From the NCBI GenBank assembly GCA_963971305.1, contig OZ020303.1, positions 19,217,184 through 19,281,183 of the forward strand: a stretch of DNA of 64,000 bases. Direction: 5' to 3'. The DNA is from Arcuatula senhousia. Taxonomy: Eukaryota; Mollusca; Bivalvia; Mytilida; Mytilidae. How positions within the stretch are numbered: position 1 is the stretch's first letter; each line of letters starts with the position of its first letter. Of this stretch, positions 1 to 13,900 are shown piece by piece. The notes under the pieces were generated by a model. It was not told where the DNA came from, ran no database searches, and worked only from the letters and a program-made list of their open reading frames with translations. The position numbers were made by a program, and so were the translations under genes.

Positions 1-782
1 TAATTTTGAGAAAAGGCCACTTTTTCATCAAGTTTGATCAAATGCTGAGATGAGATTTGATCTGTTCTTTGTTTAAAACATTTAGATTTAGTATCTTTCA
101 TTATTTAATATCAAATAAATCAATATTTCAGCATAAAAAAAAACACTTTTGAAAAAGGGGCCAAAAATAGGCCTTATCATACCTTGTCCTTTGTTATAAA
201 ACCTGAATTAATGTCTACAAAAAGTGAAGAGCATTATGCTTAATAATGTATCAATTATAAATGTCATTACTTTATACAACACAAAACATGCTGTAACTTT
301 TCTAGATATATCATTGAAGCATGGCCAAAGTGGCCCCCTTATAGACAGTCAGTGCCCCCCTCGTTTCCAAAATTTCAGATCTGCCACTGAATATATAGGC
401 TACTGTGGAAATTTTAAGCTAAAAGTACACAGATAAAGTAAAAAAAATGTACAGTTTTAAAAATGGTAGGCACTTATGCGGGTTGGATACTGAGCTAAAA
501 AGTTTAACGTAAATAGAATAACTTAAGAATAAACAGAGTTTTTATTGTTCTGCAGAGTGCCAAAAAAACATGAAAATGCATAATATTATAACTAAAGTAT
601 GCACATAAAAACTATCATTATTGTTGCATGCTATTAACAATGCGAAAATGATAAAAGTGGATTAAGAAAAAAAAAAGAAAAATAACGTATTTAATTAATA
701 AACCAATGATCACTCATTTGTTCTTTCTTTAGAATATATAAGGTTGTTAAGGGAAAGGACATTTTCAGTGATCTTAATATAA
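1..782. other. Gene-free AT-rich flank
   Basis: No splice-bounded coding signal or recognised repeat. The longest frame (224-436, 70 codons) has low-complexity composition and no family likeness. Confidence 0.5.
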
Positions 783-1060
783 GGGAGCAACCATTTGATT
801 TTTAGGGGGGGGGGGTTTGGATATTTTCTTCGTCCTGCCTTTTTATTTTTGGAAAAAGTCAGCATGGATTTTTTTTCGCGCTTGTGCGCGCAAATTTTTC
901 TATTTTTAAAGCAACTATAATTTTTCAGCCAAAAATACCATCCTGCCTTTTTTTTACTCAAATCACTGTCTAGTGCCTTTTTATTTCTGGATTTTTGCCA
1001 TCCTGCCTTTTTATTTCAAATTTCACCAAAGCCCCCCCTAAAAATCAAATGGTCGTTCCC
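783..1060. mobile_element. Harbinger-like MITE, family H1 copy 1
   Basis: 278-bp foldback. The left arm (783 on, including ACCATTTGATTTTTAGGGGG) is matched in reverse complement by the right arm ending at 1060. It is flanked on both sides by TAA, the TWA target-site duplication of PIF/Harbinger elements. The interior repeats the phrase TCCTGCCTTTTTATTT three times. A relative sits at 62536-62818. Confidence 0.75.
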
Positions 1061-1073
1061 TAACCGTACAATA

Positions 1074-1241
1074 ACCCCCAGACAGGTTGTTACTACATAG
1101 AGATGTTACTAACCCTCTGTTGTACAGAAACCCCCAGACAGGTTGTTACTACATAGAGATGTTACTAACCCTCTGTTGTACAGAAACCCCCAGACAGGTT
1201 GTTACTACATAGACATGTTACTAACCCTCTGTTGTACAGTA
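1074..1241. repeat. 56-bp tandem repeat, three copies
   Basis: Three nearly identical units starting at 1074, 1130 and 1186, each opening ACCCCCAGACAGGTTGTTAC. Copy 3 differs at a base or two (TAGACATG for TAGAGATG). It lies directly beside the MITE. Confidence 0.9.
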
Positions 1242-1895
1242 ATGGTACTTAATTATGAATTATTAGAGAAAATCCTACAATAACGACCATATAATTTACA
1301 CATTATCTAAATAATAATAAACTTTTATAATGATAGAAAATTATACTTGATAAGCATATGTCATGTAGATGAGTTTTTCATGGCAACAATTTTTATCAAA
1401 TTTCAACGTTTTATAACTGTTTCTATACAAAAAGGACTTAATGCGTTTTTAAAAGTGGCTTTTTGAATGAACTTTTTGAGAAGTATTAAAGTTCAGTGAA
1501 CAAATATAAAGATTTACGATTTCCGTGCTATTGGAAATAATTCGATAAAGCTATATTTAAGTGTCATTTAAACCGTTACCTAGCGGTAGGGTAAACCCGC
1601 CAAATCTGAACTCTTAAGAATTTTGTCACACATGCTCTCTTGTGTATTTACAATGATGAAGTGGTTGGTAATTTGATACGAACCTTCCTGCTTTTGATTT
1701 CATGCTCCCTGCATGTGCTTGAGAATTTCTTATCAAAACAACAAAAATCTGTGTAAAATTGTAAGGAGTTAGTGATAAGTTTGTTTTGTTGTTAATTTCA
1801 AGTGGATTAAATCATGGATTACACTATTTTCTTTAAGATGACCAAGTACTTTGGATGCTAAAGGGTTTTCCTCCACGACTGATGACAACAATAAA

Positions 1896-1931
1896 ATGCC
1901 AACAAAAATGACCTACGAGATAACAAAGGAT
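1896..1931 (+). CDS. Tetraspanin candidate first coding exon A
   Basis: Twelve codons starting ATG-CCA-ACA and ending GAT just before a strong GTAAGT donor; the peptide is MPTKMTYEITKD. It ends in phase 0, which fits the acceptor of the exon at 8301. The upstream boundary (5' UTR, perhaps from about 1845) cannot be set. It competes with exon B at 2779, which has the same codon and donor at its end. Only one of the two may be real. Confidence 0.5.
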
Positions 1932-4900
1932 GTAAGTAGTTCTCTTCACGTGTATCTTGAAAAACTTATTTTTCTGTGTTTTCTATTTTCTGGAAACTGT
2001 TTTAATAAATTTTAATTAATTTTATTAAATATTTAGGGAAGGGGAAATTAATTCTTTTTTTTTACACTAAAAAGTCACGTGTTGTTTAATTTCCTTCTTT
2101 TCGATTTGAATATTTTCCACGATTTTCAAGTTTAAATGTATGCTTTCATTTTATTGACCCTTCTCAAACTGTTCCCCTTTGTTATAGTCAAGTCGCCATT
2201 AAACCTAACCATCTGTAACTCGAATTACGCCTTTTCTTTAGAATTTTGATCAGTTTTCTTTGTAATTAGGAAAGGTTAAAAAGTCACTAATCTGAGATGA
2301 AATGTCTTTATTTTGTGTATTGAAATAGCTGTATTTTGATTGTAGGGTTTAACTAAGTAATCTTTACTTATTTAAAGGACAGCTAAACCGTGGTGTTGGA
2401 GGTACTTGAGAAAGTGATGTAATATCCTTAATTCGGTGAAAGAGTTCGCATCAAATCACATCCTTCTCATTTCATGACATGGCCACTTTCCCTAATGTAC
2501 ATGTTACATACACTAATTGTCCGATTGAAACGAAATTATGTAGGATTGTTTTCTGTTCTAATTGCTACATGTAAAACGTTTTAGATTGTGTGAAACGATT
2601 ATATGAATTATCATAACAAATATCAATAAAGATTTGACGGTCTGTATAAACAAAATTAGTCCCTTTGGGGGATACGAAAATTTGGGAGGATAATCCTATC
2701 AACAAGATAATTTGTGTTTCTACCGCCAAAATCACGGCGTTTGACGTTACAAGTGAATAGACTAGAACTTTTTGTACAATGAAAAGGAAATATAACGTTC
2801 GGAAACATGGAATTAAACTGCCTATAGATGTAAGTTTTATATTTTGGTGTTAAAAGATGTATACTATGTCATAGTTTTAGAACTAGGACAGGTGTTTCAG
2901 AACAATGCATGGGACAGATGTATCCTGAATGAGACGGAGCGCAAGTTAAATTGCATATTTAATTTTTAAATATATTTTTCTTGTTTACTAGTAATGGTTC
3001 AATTTCTGTTTTATTTGCTTAATAGCTTTTTATTTCTAATTTATAACTCTCAGTCTGATAATTCATAATCACATGAGACCTCAAAGAAAAACTAAATCAT
3101 ATTTTATTGTTAAAATATAGTCAATAAAGTTAAATTATATTTCATATCAGCATGAACAATGTACATACATCAAGAAAGACCTTCATTCTTACAACAATGA
3201 TGTTATGTAACAAGATAGATATAAAGTGAAACCGAGAAAATCTCTAGCTATAATGGAAAGCTGTAAACTTGTATCATGATAAGCGTATTACAAAGTTTCA
3301 TCTTAATCAAGCATGGAATTAGAGATAAACGTAATACACAAATATTACATAAATCTATGGTCATCCTTCTATGGCTATCACAACAGTTAGAGGCAAGTTT
3401 CTGATACCATCACCAATATAATATAAATTGTTATGATCTCTCTCTATGGACCTTACATTAACAAATTAAATGGTTGGCATTAATCATTTAAACATCATAT
3501 CCGTCATTCTGTAAAATGAGACATAACGTTAAAAAATAACAAAATACAGCAAAATACCATAATAAATTTTGCTATGCTGCATGTATTAATATTTTTTTTT
3601 TTATAATATGTAAGTTCAATTTCTTTGGTGCTCTGATGATCTCTAAAGAAATTAAATAGTTTTTTTGATGAACTACTGCATGGGTCCTTATTCAGAACAG
3701 AAAATGAAAAGAAACCTTGGCCTTTTTAAAAGCCAAATTTGTATTTATTGTTCATGAATTGGTGACTCCCCATTATATCATTCTTCATTATATCATCGAC
3801 AAACTGTTTTAGAATTTCAGATTTTTTTCTGTGGAACAGGTGGTCATGAAGAGGCTGTAATTAACTTTTTAACTGTGTCGAAGGATGTAAAATTTCTGGC
3901 AAATGGAATTCAATGAAAGAAAGCCATTAGCACTTGAAGTCTGTGTAATAGATTTTATTTAGATTTTCGCTTTGTTCTTCAGCTCATTGCTTAACTTATT
4001 GTGAATTGAAAATGGAAATAAATTCAAGACCAAATCAATAATAATTTACCCAAGACTCGAGTAATTATAAGGTTTATCTGATAATATGGCTATAAATGGA
4101 CAGTCCTATTAAATCTGAACGATTATGAAAACTTGGTTATTACATTATATTGGTGATAATCCTACAAACTACATGAGGTTTCGATAATTAGAATTTCAGT
4201 CACCTCTTTTTTTTTACGAATTAAGATAAATTCGATTGTGACATTTTCACATCATGCTGTCAAAGAAATTGTTCCTTTTCACTTTAACTCTATTTAACTT
4301 TTTCATCTCATCAAGAAACTCAAAGCAATTTTCAGCTTGTTTGATCACATTTGGACAAAACACTCCGATAATATTTGATTTGACAAGAAATTCCGGAGTG
4401 TTCAGGAGTCAATTTTTGTATTTACATTAAGACGAAAGCATTCACGAGGCCAAAACCTCAGTTGACATTTGCTAATGAAATTTCACCAAATAATCAATCA
4501 AATTTTCGTTTCTATACATTTGATCAGCCTTTCTCCCCAATACAATTACAAGATGTGACTAGTTTTGCGTACATGGTTCAGTTAAGATTGCTCAAACTCT
4601 GCTTAGTAAAGCAGCGGACATTATCGCCCTAAATGGAACTTCATTAAGTAAAATGAAGCAAGCGAAAGATCGTTGATGACCAGCTCTTTGTAATTTGGCC
4701 TAGTCTTGTCAATTCCGTCTTGTAAGTTGTCAAATAGACGGACGAGGGAATTACTAAACCGTTTCTGTAATATCAAACATTGTATATCAAAAAGTTTTAC
4801 TTTTGTCGCGAAGGATAAGGTTTCGGTGTACACATATTAAGTGTTTAAAGTATCCAACTTAAGAAAGATCATCTTGAAATATGAAACGCGGAAACTATTA

Positions 4901-7900
4901 AAGACGAGAAGTCTGGCACTTGTTTTACAGAAGATCATATGGGCGTAATTGAAATGATTTTTTAACTTTAATTGGATCTAATAAGGCGTTTGAAATAAAT
5001 CTGAAATTAGAAAGCTTCTTAACTCTGAAAATATTCCGAATAGCGCAAAACTTGCATTTTTTTCCTACATATAAGACATTCGTTGGACAGGCTAAGAAAA
5101 ATACAATGACATCAAATTATTCTTATTGAACTTGGACGAACTGGGAAGCTGGACATTTATCTTTGTGGCGACAGATGTGAAGAGAACCGGCGACTGTTTA
5201 CCATTTCCCAGAGACTATAACAAATAATTTGATATTCAGAGATACTCAGATGGCAAATAATGCCATTTTATTCTATTTACAATGATTAAGTGATGAATTT
5301 AACACCCAAAGTGATCGATTGCAAACACTAAATGAATTTGTTGCCCACATAACTCACCATATACTCCAATAAAATACATATAGTACATCTGATCCTGAAA
5401 GTTTTATTAATACAATTTCATTTACATTTAATGTATGTTTTCTTCAGAATTGGTTACTGTATAGACCATTACTAAAAAAAATGTAAAACTTTCACTTCTC
5501 ATATTTTTCTAAATCTTTCAATATTCAATCTTTTTGGTCATTTTTATTTCAAAGAAACACACTTTAATGAAATTTTATCAGAAATAGGATAGAGTTCCAA
5601 AAAAGTCGCTCCATTATTTTATTAAGTATTATAAACCGTATTTGGAAAAGGCAGGAAACACAACAGCAACGTGGTTTAAAGTTTATAAAGATTGTAATAT
5701 TTGACATTTGCTTACAAAGAACAAACACTAAATGTTCCTGATAAAAAAATTAATAATGAATTTTATTGACATTTACAGAAGCAAGTGACATTATTTAACA
5801 GATGGCTCTGTGTACGAATAGAGTCACTAATGTATAAAGCTCTCCACTATTTCCGTTTTAAGCCATTACGTTGCTTTACGTAAGTGCTCAGTTAATGATT
5901 TCACCCGGGATGTTGTCTATATTGCAGCTTTAACTGCTTCAATTCATAATAATTCATCAAATTTATTTCACATCGTGATTACGTAATGAGACATTGTTAA
6001 AGCGCATTCAATTAAGACCATGTTTTGTATCGCTTAAATGGTCGCGTTATAGCAAAAAGTTCAGAAAAAGTTCCCACACTAGACGGAGTCGACGGAAGAC
6101 CGTTAGTTTTGATACTTGTTAGTCAGCCACTTACAAGCCCAATTTCAATTAAAACTGACCTAGTTTACAAGTTATTTCTCGGTAAACCTCAGTAGCCTGG
6201 CTTTTAATTAATCACATCAGACGAAAACATCTGACGAAAACATCAGCCGACATCATTTCACAACCCCACTTTTGAAATTTTCGTCTATGGGACTTCAACT
6301 ATTTGGAATTCGGGTAAGCTTGTCTTGTGTCTTACTGTTTTGGAAGATTATTTTTTTGACTATATTCTGGTTGTAAAAGGCGACTTATGGTCTTGGTATT
6401 CTGACATTTGGTTACTGTTCAGTCCACAGAGCGACCAAGGGGTGTACATTAAGTTGCTAAATAGGGTGTCCCTCATCACCGGGAATTATCAGGGTTATAA
6501 TACGGAGAGCATAACCTATGACCATATTGGACCAACGTGTACGAAGAGTGACATGCGTCATGCGCATAAAGTATCCCTTTGTGGAACGCACCAAGAAGTG
6601 CAGCACATAGGGTAAATTTTAGGCCCCTACCAACCTAGCACCTTTTCCAGTGGTCTTCAAAGATCACTGATTCTATTCCGGTTTTCCAGCCCATCCCCAT
6701 ATTTCTCATCATCATTTCATGTTCATTTTATCACCTCTTTATGTTCATCGCCCTTATAACCTACATATAGTGTTACTAGGGTGTTTAACACCAACTCACT
6801 CACTCACTCATTTACTAACTCATCGGTTGTTATTAATGTTTATATAATTATGTCGGTTTATACGAATTCCAAATGTAAAATGCTATTTAGGTACCACATA
6901 ACCATTGTGTCTGATGGAATTTGGCCTACATGCTGTAGAGCACTTCCCCTGGTCTATTTAACTTTCGTTTAAAGTTTTCAGTATAGTTTAGCTGTAAATG
7001 TAAACTTTCGTATACCAATATTCAGATGCAAATTTGATTGGCTTTGAAATAATGCATAACATTAACTACAGCGTAGTTCATTCACGATGCCTTAATAAAG
7101 CCTTAGTTGGATGATTTTTTATATTCAAAACACTGCATTGTTTGCTCATTCTTGTATATTACCATAATAAAACCTATTATATAGAGCTCGTTTTAAGATT
7201 TTTATCGACAAAACGCAAGTCTCCAAAGTTTTTTTTCTATTGTAACGCAAATATGTATTAGAATTTTATTTGTTTTCCAAGATTCTGGCGCCGATTTGTC
7301 ATGCTGATGTTCTTTGTCGCTCGATTTCACCTAGCTGAAGAGATTGAAACGAGATTAACACGAATTTGAGTTTAAATTTCCGCTGCAAGCTCCTTTCCCT
7401 GAATAGATATTTCAAACATTTGTCATGCAACAGTATTGAACTTGCTTAAGAAAAACTTTTTATCATTGATTGTGACAAGAATTTTCCATTAAATTTAATT
7501 CTTGTGACTCGGGCGTTGAAATTTTTTCCAAATCTCGTTTATTCGCATCCGGTTGTCATTTGAAATGGCGACGTTACTTGAGCACGTTAATGCTTAATCG
7601 GATCATTAGAGAAGCTAAAATATGGGTCCATTTATATCTAGCATTTGATTTCCAAGGAAAGAATTTTATGTCTACATTCAAACTGCCACATTTTTACAAT
7701 CTATATTCTCGCGGTGAAAAATCTGCTTTATAATAAAAATTGTGCTAAATCTTACATATATTTCAAAATAAAATGAAGTAATCATGGTAATAACGTTAGA
7801 TCTGCCGTTTGACTGCTTGACAACCCCAATAAAATGGTTGTTTATTTATAAGACATCTAGTTTTTTATGAATTTTTATAGGGACATGCACAGGTATAATT

Positions 7901-10900
7901 CAATAACAAGCAAGGCGGAAATGATATGCATAAACATAATATAAAAGGTGTGTTGGGTCATGGTGTGCTCTTGGTAGTTTTACATTGTGTTTTCTGAATG
8001 TGGACTAGGTAATCTAATACTTTTTAAGGCGGTTAGATAATCCGTCTAAATATGCATTTTCAAATAAAAATGTTCAATAAGGACACGTTTTACAAATTTT
8101 CCTAAAACAAAATTTACATTTACACTAAAAATTAATCATATGCATACTTCAGAATTCCGGAAATATTTCTAATAAACTCATGTCACACTATCCTTAAAAT
8201 ATAAATTGTGGTAATCCAATTGGTCAAAAATTTAAGTGGGCTAAATAAAGAACGATTTATTCTAAAATTTGTAACATCCGTTCTAATTGTATCATTGTAG
8301 CCACTCAAGACTTCGCTGTCTAACAGTACAGAGAACAGTATACACGGGCATCACCATCACAACAATAAACAGAAGCTGTATATGGACAAAAGCAACCATC
8401 GGACATTGTCACGCCACCGGAACCGACGTCACAACCCTGACCGCTGTATTAACCAATTAGTCGGCATTTTACATTGCTATAATGTGTTTCTTCTAGTAAG
8501 TTCCATTCTTACAACAAACTGCAATTCAGCAGTATTTTTATATGCATGATATTTCGATTAACTTTTCTTGGAAAAATAAGGGGATTTTTTTGTGATTTTT
8601 TTTTGTACTACTTGTAATTTGGGGTCCTGTGCGGAGCCCAAGTGGCAAATAGGGCTAGCTTCTGCATGTCGTTAGAGGCGACTTAGGGTATTGGGATTCT
8701 GACTTCGGGTTAGTGCTCAGCCCGCAAAGCAACAAGGTGTGTACCCCAGGTGGCTTAATAGAGTGGCGCTGCCTCGCAGGAGTTGCTATGTAAAATACGG
8801 AAAGCCTGACCGATGACCACACTGGACCAACATGTGTGGAGGGTGTCACTCTTCATGCACAAAACAAATCCCTTTGTGAAACGCCAAGAAGTGCACCACA
8901 TAGTTTAGCAATTTACTGTTCCTATGTTTCCCAACCCACCTCTATATTTCTTACCATCGTTTTATGTTCATATGTACAAGTATAACCTATATAGTGTTGC
9001 TAGGGCGTTAAAGACCAATTCTCGTAATTTTAGACTTAAAGACAGATCATCTCTTTGGATATTGCAGGCGTTTACTAATGCTTAGTTTATCAATCTTGAA
9101 AACTTATGTCACATCTTTTCTACAGACGACTGACAAAAATTGAACGTCAGGTAATCGCCAACGTGATGATTCTAAGACCGGTCGACAGAATCAAAGTCAA
9201 CCGTGATCTACAAATTAGTTGTTTTGTCTTTAATCAAAACCAATAACGGATTTTTAAACGACCGTACTCACACTTCTCATTAAATCATTGGCCGTCATTT
9301 GCATAATAAAAACGACAGTGTCTAAAATATAACAAGATTCGTTGGAAGTATTTGGAATAATAATTGGTCTCTATGTTTGCTACAATGAAGAGTAATTTAC
9401 TGTAATGAGTTTATAGTGGTTTGAATTCCCATCACAATGCTCAGTCACGTCCCCTTGAAGGGCTTTGAAAATGAATTTGCATGTAATTTCCCTTAAGATA
9501 CAAGTGAAATTAACTTTTGAGCATTTCATTTCACTTTGGAGAAATACCAAGAACTACAACCTTATTTAGCTAATGGCCCAGATGTACTCTATGATCTATG
9601 TGAAAATGTCACCATAATGCATTGTTAAATAATTATTGAGGAATGTTAAACTGGGATGTTTTGTCTCTTGCCTTTTGTGAAAAGAGTTTAGGCTTTTGAG
9701 TGCCTTGAAAGAATTTCATGAAATGGACACACATTAATGATGATGAGGTCAGGTGGGCATCAAAGGTCAAGTTCAAAAGTTTTGAAATGTATCTTTTCAA
9801 CCTCTTGATAGATTTGCAAAAACCTTAGACAAATTAAAACTTATAAAGTAAGGGAGAAGCATATATATAAATTCATGGCCACAAGTTTTGCAAGTCGGGG
9901 AGGGGGTTGGGGCTCGAGCCATGATCTTGTATGTGTTCAATTTAGTGAAGATGCTTTTCATCGGCTACACAAGCACGGTCTTATGAATAATGTAAAAATA
10001 TTACGTGTATTGAGCAAAAAAAGCAATATATTAACACTTTCATTGAAAAGACCAGCTACCCTAGGATCTATAACCATGATAACAACATGGTCAGGTAAAA
10101 AATGGAAAAACGAAGTCATTACGCCAGTGGTCGTAGAGTTTTAGTATGTTAAATGGTAAAATTCAGTTTAAGTGTTATAGTACTTATCCAAAAATGAAGA
10201 AATTCACAAATGGTATTAAATTACGGGAAGCAAAACTAGTCGAACTTTAGAACTTGGGGCTGGGGTTGGGTTGTAAATCCATTTAAACACATTCATAAGT
10301 GAAGAAAACTGGAAAGCATAGAAGAAATCGACGACCTTGGGTAGGTAACTGACGACTTGGAATAGAACGGGGTGCACATTTATGTCCAGTGTCCACAAGA
10401 CACTGCATTTTAAGCAGAACCGTGATCTTACAGAAGTATTATTTTACATCGAAAGTATAATGGGTAAATGATACCAGACTGATGTATGTGTATTTTCAGC
10501 TTGCTGTGTCCAAAATAGATTTTTTTGTATTAATTTCCTTGAAAAAGGAAAAAAGTGATTGTGAAATTGAATAAAGTTTACTTAATTTAACAAAGTCGTA
10601 GATTAAGATGAATTCCATGATACTGAATACTGAGTTCTTTAAACTATCTGTGACTGGTCGTTCAAAAACAATCTGACTGTCTATTGTTTTGTCATAAAAT
10701 GACAGTCCGAGGAATCGTTTTAGAAAATCAACTGAAATGGTTACTTTTTGTTCCTGCCGGGACCAGATAGTGATTTCTCAATCTTGATTTATTCATTGAA
10801 ACATATCGTGGTTGCAACCCTATTAAGAAATTTATCTTTAAAAAGTCATCTTTGCTGATATATTGTTACCATGAATAATCACACATCATCTAAAATTACA

Positions 10901-13900
10901 TTTTGTTTTATCCACCAATATCGGTTTGAGCCCAAAGACACCGAAAACATGTGATTTATCAAGTAAGCTGAATCCGGGGAAGTATTCCTGTCAGACCCGA
11001 CATAGTCTCATTGAATTTCAATTGATTGATTAATACAATATTCCTCTGTGCTATGAAAGAAGAAACAAGACCTTGGCCAGAAATTAAAATCCGCATAAGT
11101 TGGTCCTTGATATCTTGTTTGTTTAAATACAATAAAAAATATCTTCTTAAATTGCTCAATTTCAATGTCCAAGATAGTTATCACACCTGTAAGCTCACAT
11201 GGCGGAGTTCATGAGAGATGAACAAAACGTGTACCTAGACTAGCTTCACATAAAGTGTATACCTTATCAGGGGTGGTTAAGTTATGGAGAATAATCATGT
11301 TTTTGTCGCCAAACCTTCCTCTTCCGATCGGTAGTATCACTATAAACAAAGTGCGGTTTAAAGACACGGTTTGGAAATAAAGATTACCAGACAGCCAATT
11401 TGTTTATACGGAGATGACCGCCCGCGAGTCAAATTTCAGATGACGTGGAGGGTTTAAACTCTAACCCTGAAAAAATAAATTGAAGAAATTCCTTTCGAGC
11501 GTTATTTACTAGCCACGATAATGCAGCTCCTGTGACATCTTTGATCCATCCAACCAAAGAGATGTCAAAGTAGCTACATCATTGTAGCTAGTTGTTAATG
11601 AGTTCATGGAACAAAATAAGTGTCGTAGGTCGGCGATAAAGCACAGTTTGTGCCAAAATTGTTCCTGAAAAATCTCTTCTCCAAATACTGCTATCAATAA
11701 GGAAATCAAGAATACTTACATTTTGGTCACTGATGTCACAAATCGTATCCTAATAAGACGCTTTATAAGAAAGAAAAGAGAATGGACAGTGGTATTTTAA
11801 AAACATGTTAAAGATCCATTTAGATTAGGTAATTCGAACATTTCTTATGAAGCTTTTTTTTTCTTTTTTTAGATACTTGGTGCTGGTGTCCTAGGTCTAG
11901 GAATTTGGTTGTTAGTTAAGGACTACAGTACACGAGAGATAGCGGCCCTGGTTGGGTCACGCCTGTTTGAATATGTTACCTATGCTTTGGTTGGAGGGGG
12001 TGGCACGGTGGCAATCCTTGCCTTCTGTGGCTGTTGTGGAACGATGAGACAAGACAAATATGTTCTCGGCTTTGTAAGTCACTTTAATGATTTAATTAAA
12101 ACTAAGGATAGCAACGATAAAGGTAGTTAAAGTTTGGTGTTTCATGTTTTCTGCAACTTTTTTAGTTAACAAATTATTAAAAGTTTTATTAAAGGAAAAG
12201 AACAACAAATTGCAAAGATGTGCAATTTTAAGCTGTGAAAATAATGAAGCACATGTCGAGCTTTAACGAAGCAAAATTGAAAAATAAAATAGCCAGAAGA
12301 AATTTGATTAAAAAGGAAACAGTTCTACCACAGACATTATTAATTTATCTGTCTTTATAACTTAACTATTTTGAACGCTGGTCAACCACATCCGACAGTT
12401 TAAACATTAGGTCTAAGGCTAAAATACTACAGTGAAAATTAAGTCTATTAGTCTGTCCATTTCTCTTTATAAAAGAAGCAAAGAGGTACCAATTGGACAT
12501 TCTAGTGTCAAAAGTCCAAAAGGGCAACGACAAAACCAGTAAACACGAACAAGAAAAGCACGAGGAAATATAAAACATAAAAAAAACCAACAAAATAAAC
12601 CGAACAGAAATCAACAACGCGAACTCAAGTCGTTACAACAGTGAACTCAGGTGTTCCGGAAGAGTAAGCAGTTCCTGCCTGCTATAGCACACCCGTCGCA
12701 CTGCTAATTTCCAATTCAGTGTGTCAAATCTGGTAAAGCAAGACAAAACAAAGCTCTGTGATAAACCAACATCTGCACTCATCTGCGAGATAGAAATCCC
12801 ATATTTGTCTACGAGCGCATGGTGTCTACCGTAAAATTTCTTGAGTGAAGACAGTGAAGAAAAACTTAATTTAAAGATTTAAGTATATGCCAATTTTTAC
12901 CTTTACAGTACGGAGCCGTTTTATTTTTGGTGCTAGTGGTCTTGGTAGGAGGGAGTGTTTTTGGAATCATATTCAGATCAAAGGTAATGTATCCCTATTT
13001 TCAATATATCATGGTTTACCTAAATGATCCTTTAATGTTTTCTTCTTATGAACGAAATGCATGTTTTTATTCATTTTTAGGGAAAAATGCTGTCCGAAGC
13101 GAAACCGAGTTAAATAGTTCATATCAAAAGTGGACTTAAGTGGGATAATATTTTGTTATATATTGTTATAAAGGATAAATTGTGCATTCCGATAGATATT
13201 TTTTAAAAAAATATGGTAAATTGTAACAAAACTCTTAAAGTGTAAGTTCGCGATTTTTTCAAAATTTGTACATTGAAAGACTATCATATAGAAATAACTT
13301 TGGTGAAATTCCTAGTGCTCAAATATGCATAGTTAGGATGAAATTGGCTTTTGAAAGTAAAAAAATTCTATCCATGGAGGGTCACGTGATTTGTACTAGA
13401 TGGCGCTGCTCAAAGCCAATACACAGAGTGAATGTTGCATCCTATACCCATGCGGTATTTACCAATGTGTACCACAACGGACAATTTGAAATAATCAAAA
13501 TTAAGTCGGGAATGATAAAAATAAAAGTCAGTCTAATGATTGATTGTGAAAAGTTTAAAAATGGTACCAACTGTTAAGTTCAGAATTAATCCGTAGAAAA
13601 ATATAGAATTTAAAAAAAAAATTAGATTCGCCGTACAGACATTTTCGGAAAATATAAATTTCAATTTTCAGTATGTCTATAGAATTGCCCTATACTATTT
13701 CTTTTATACATCCTGTTTAAAATTCATGGTTCCCTGACACCCTACTGGGATTACCTTGCATGATTCGTTTGAAGTGATATTTTGATCATTAGTCCTTCCG
13801 TGCAAACCATCGCACCACAGGGGCTTACTAATCGTTTTCTGTGTATAAGACTTTATTCCCTTCTACCAACCACTGGCACAACAGGGGTTTACCTGCCGTT

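Noticed and set aside
13266..13577. 103-codon plus-strand frame
   Set aside because: Lies wholly inside the TTAA-flanked element, no splice borders, no family features, AT-driven composition.
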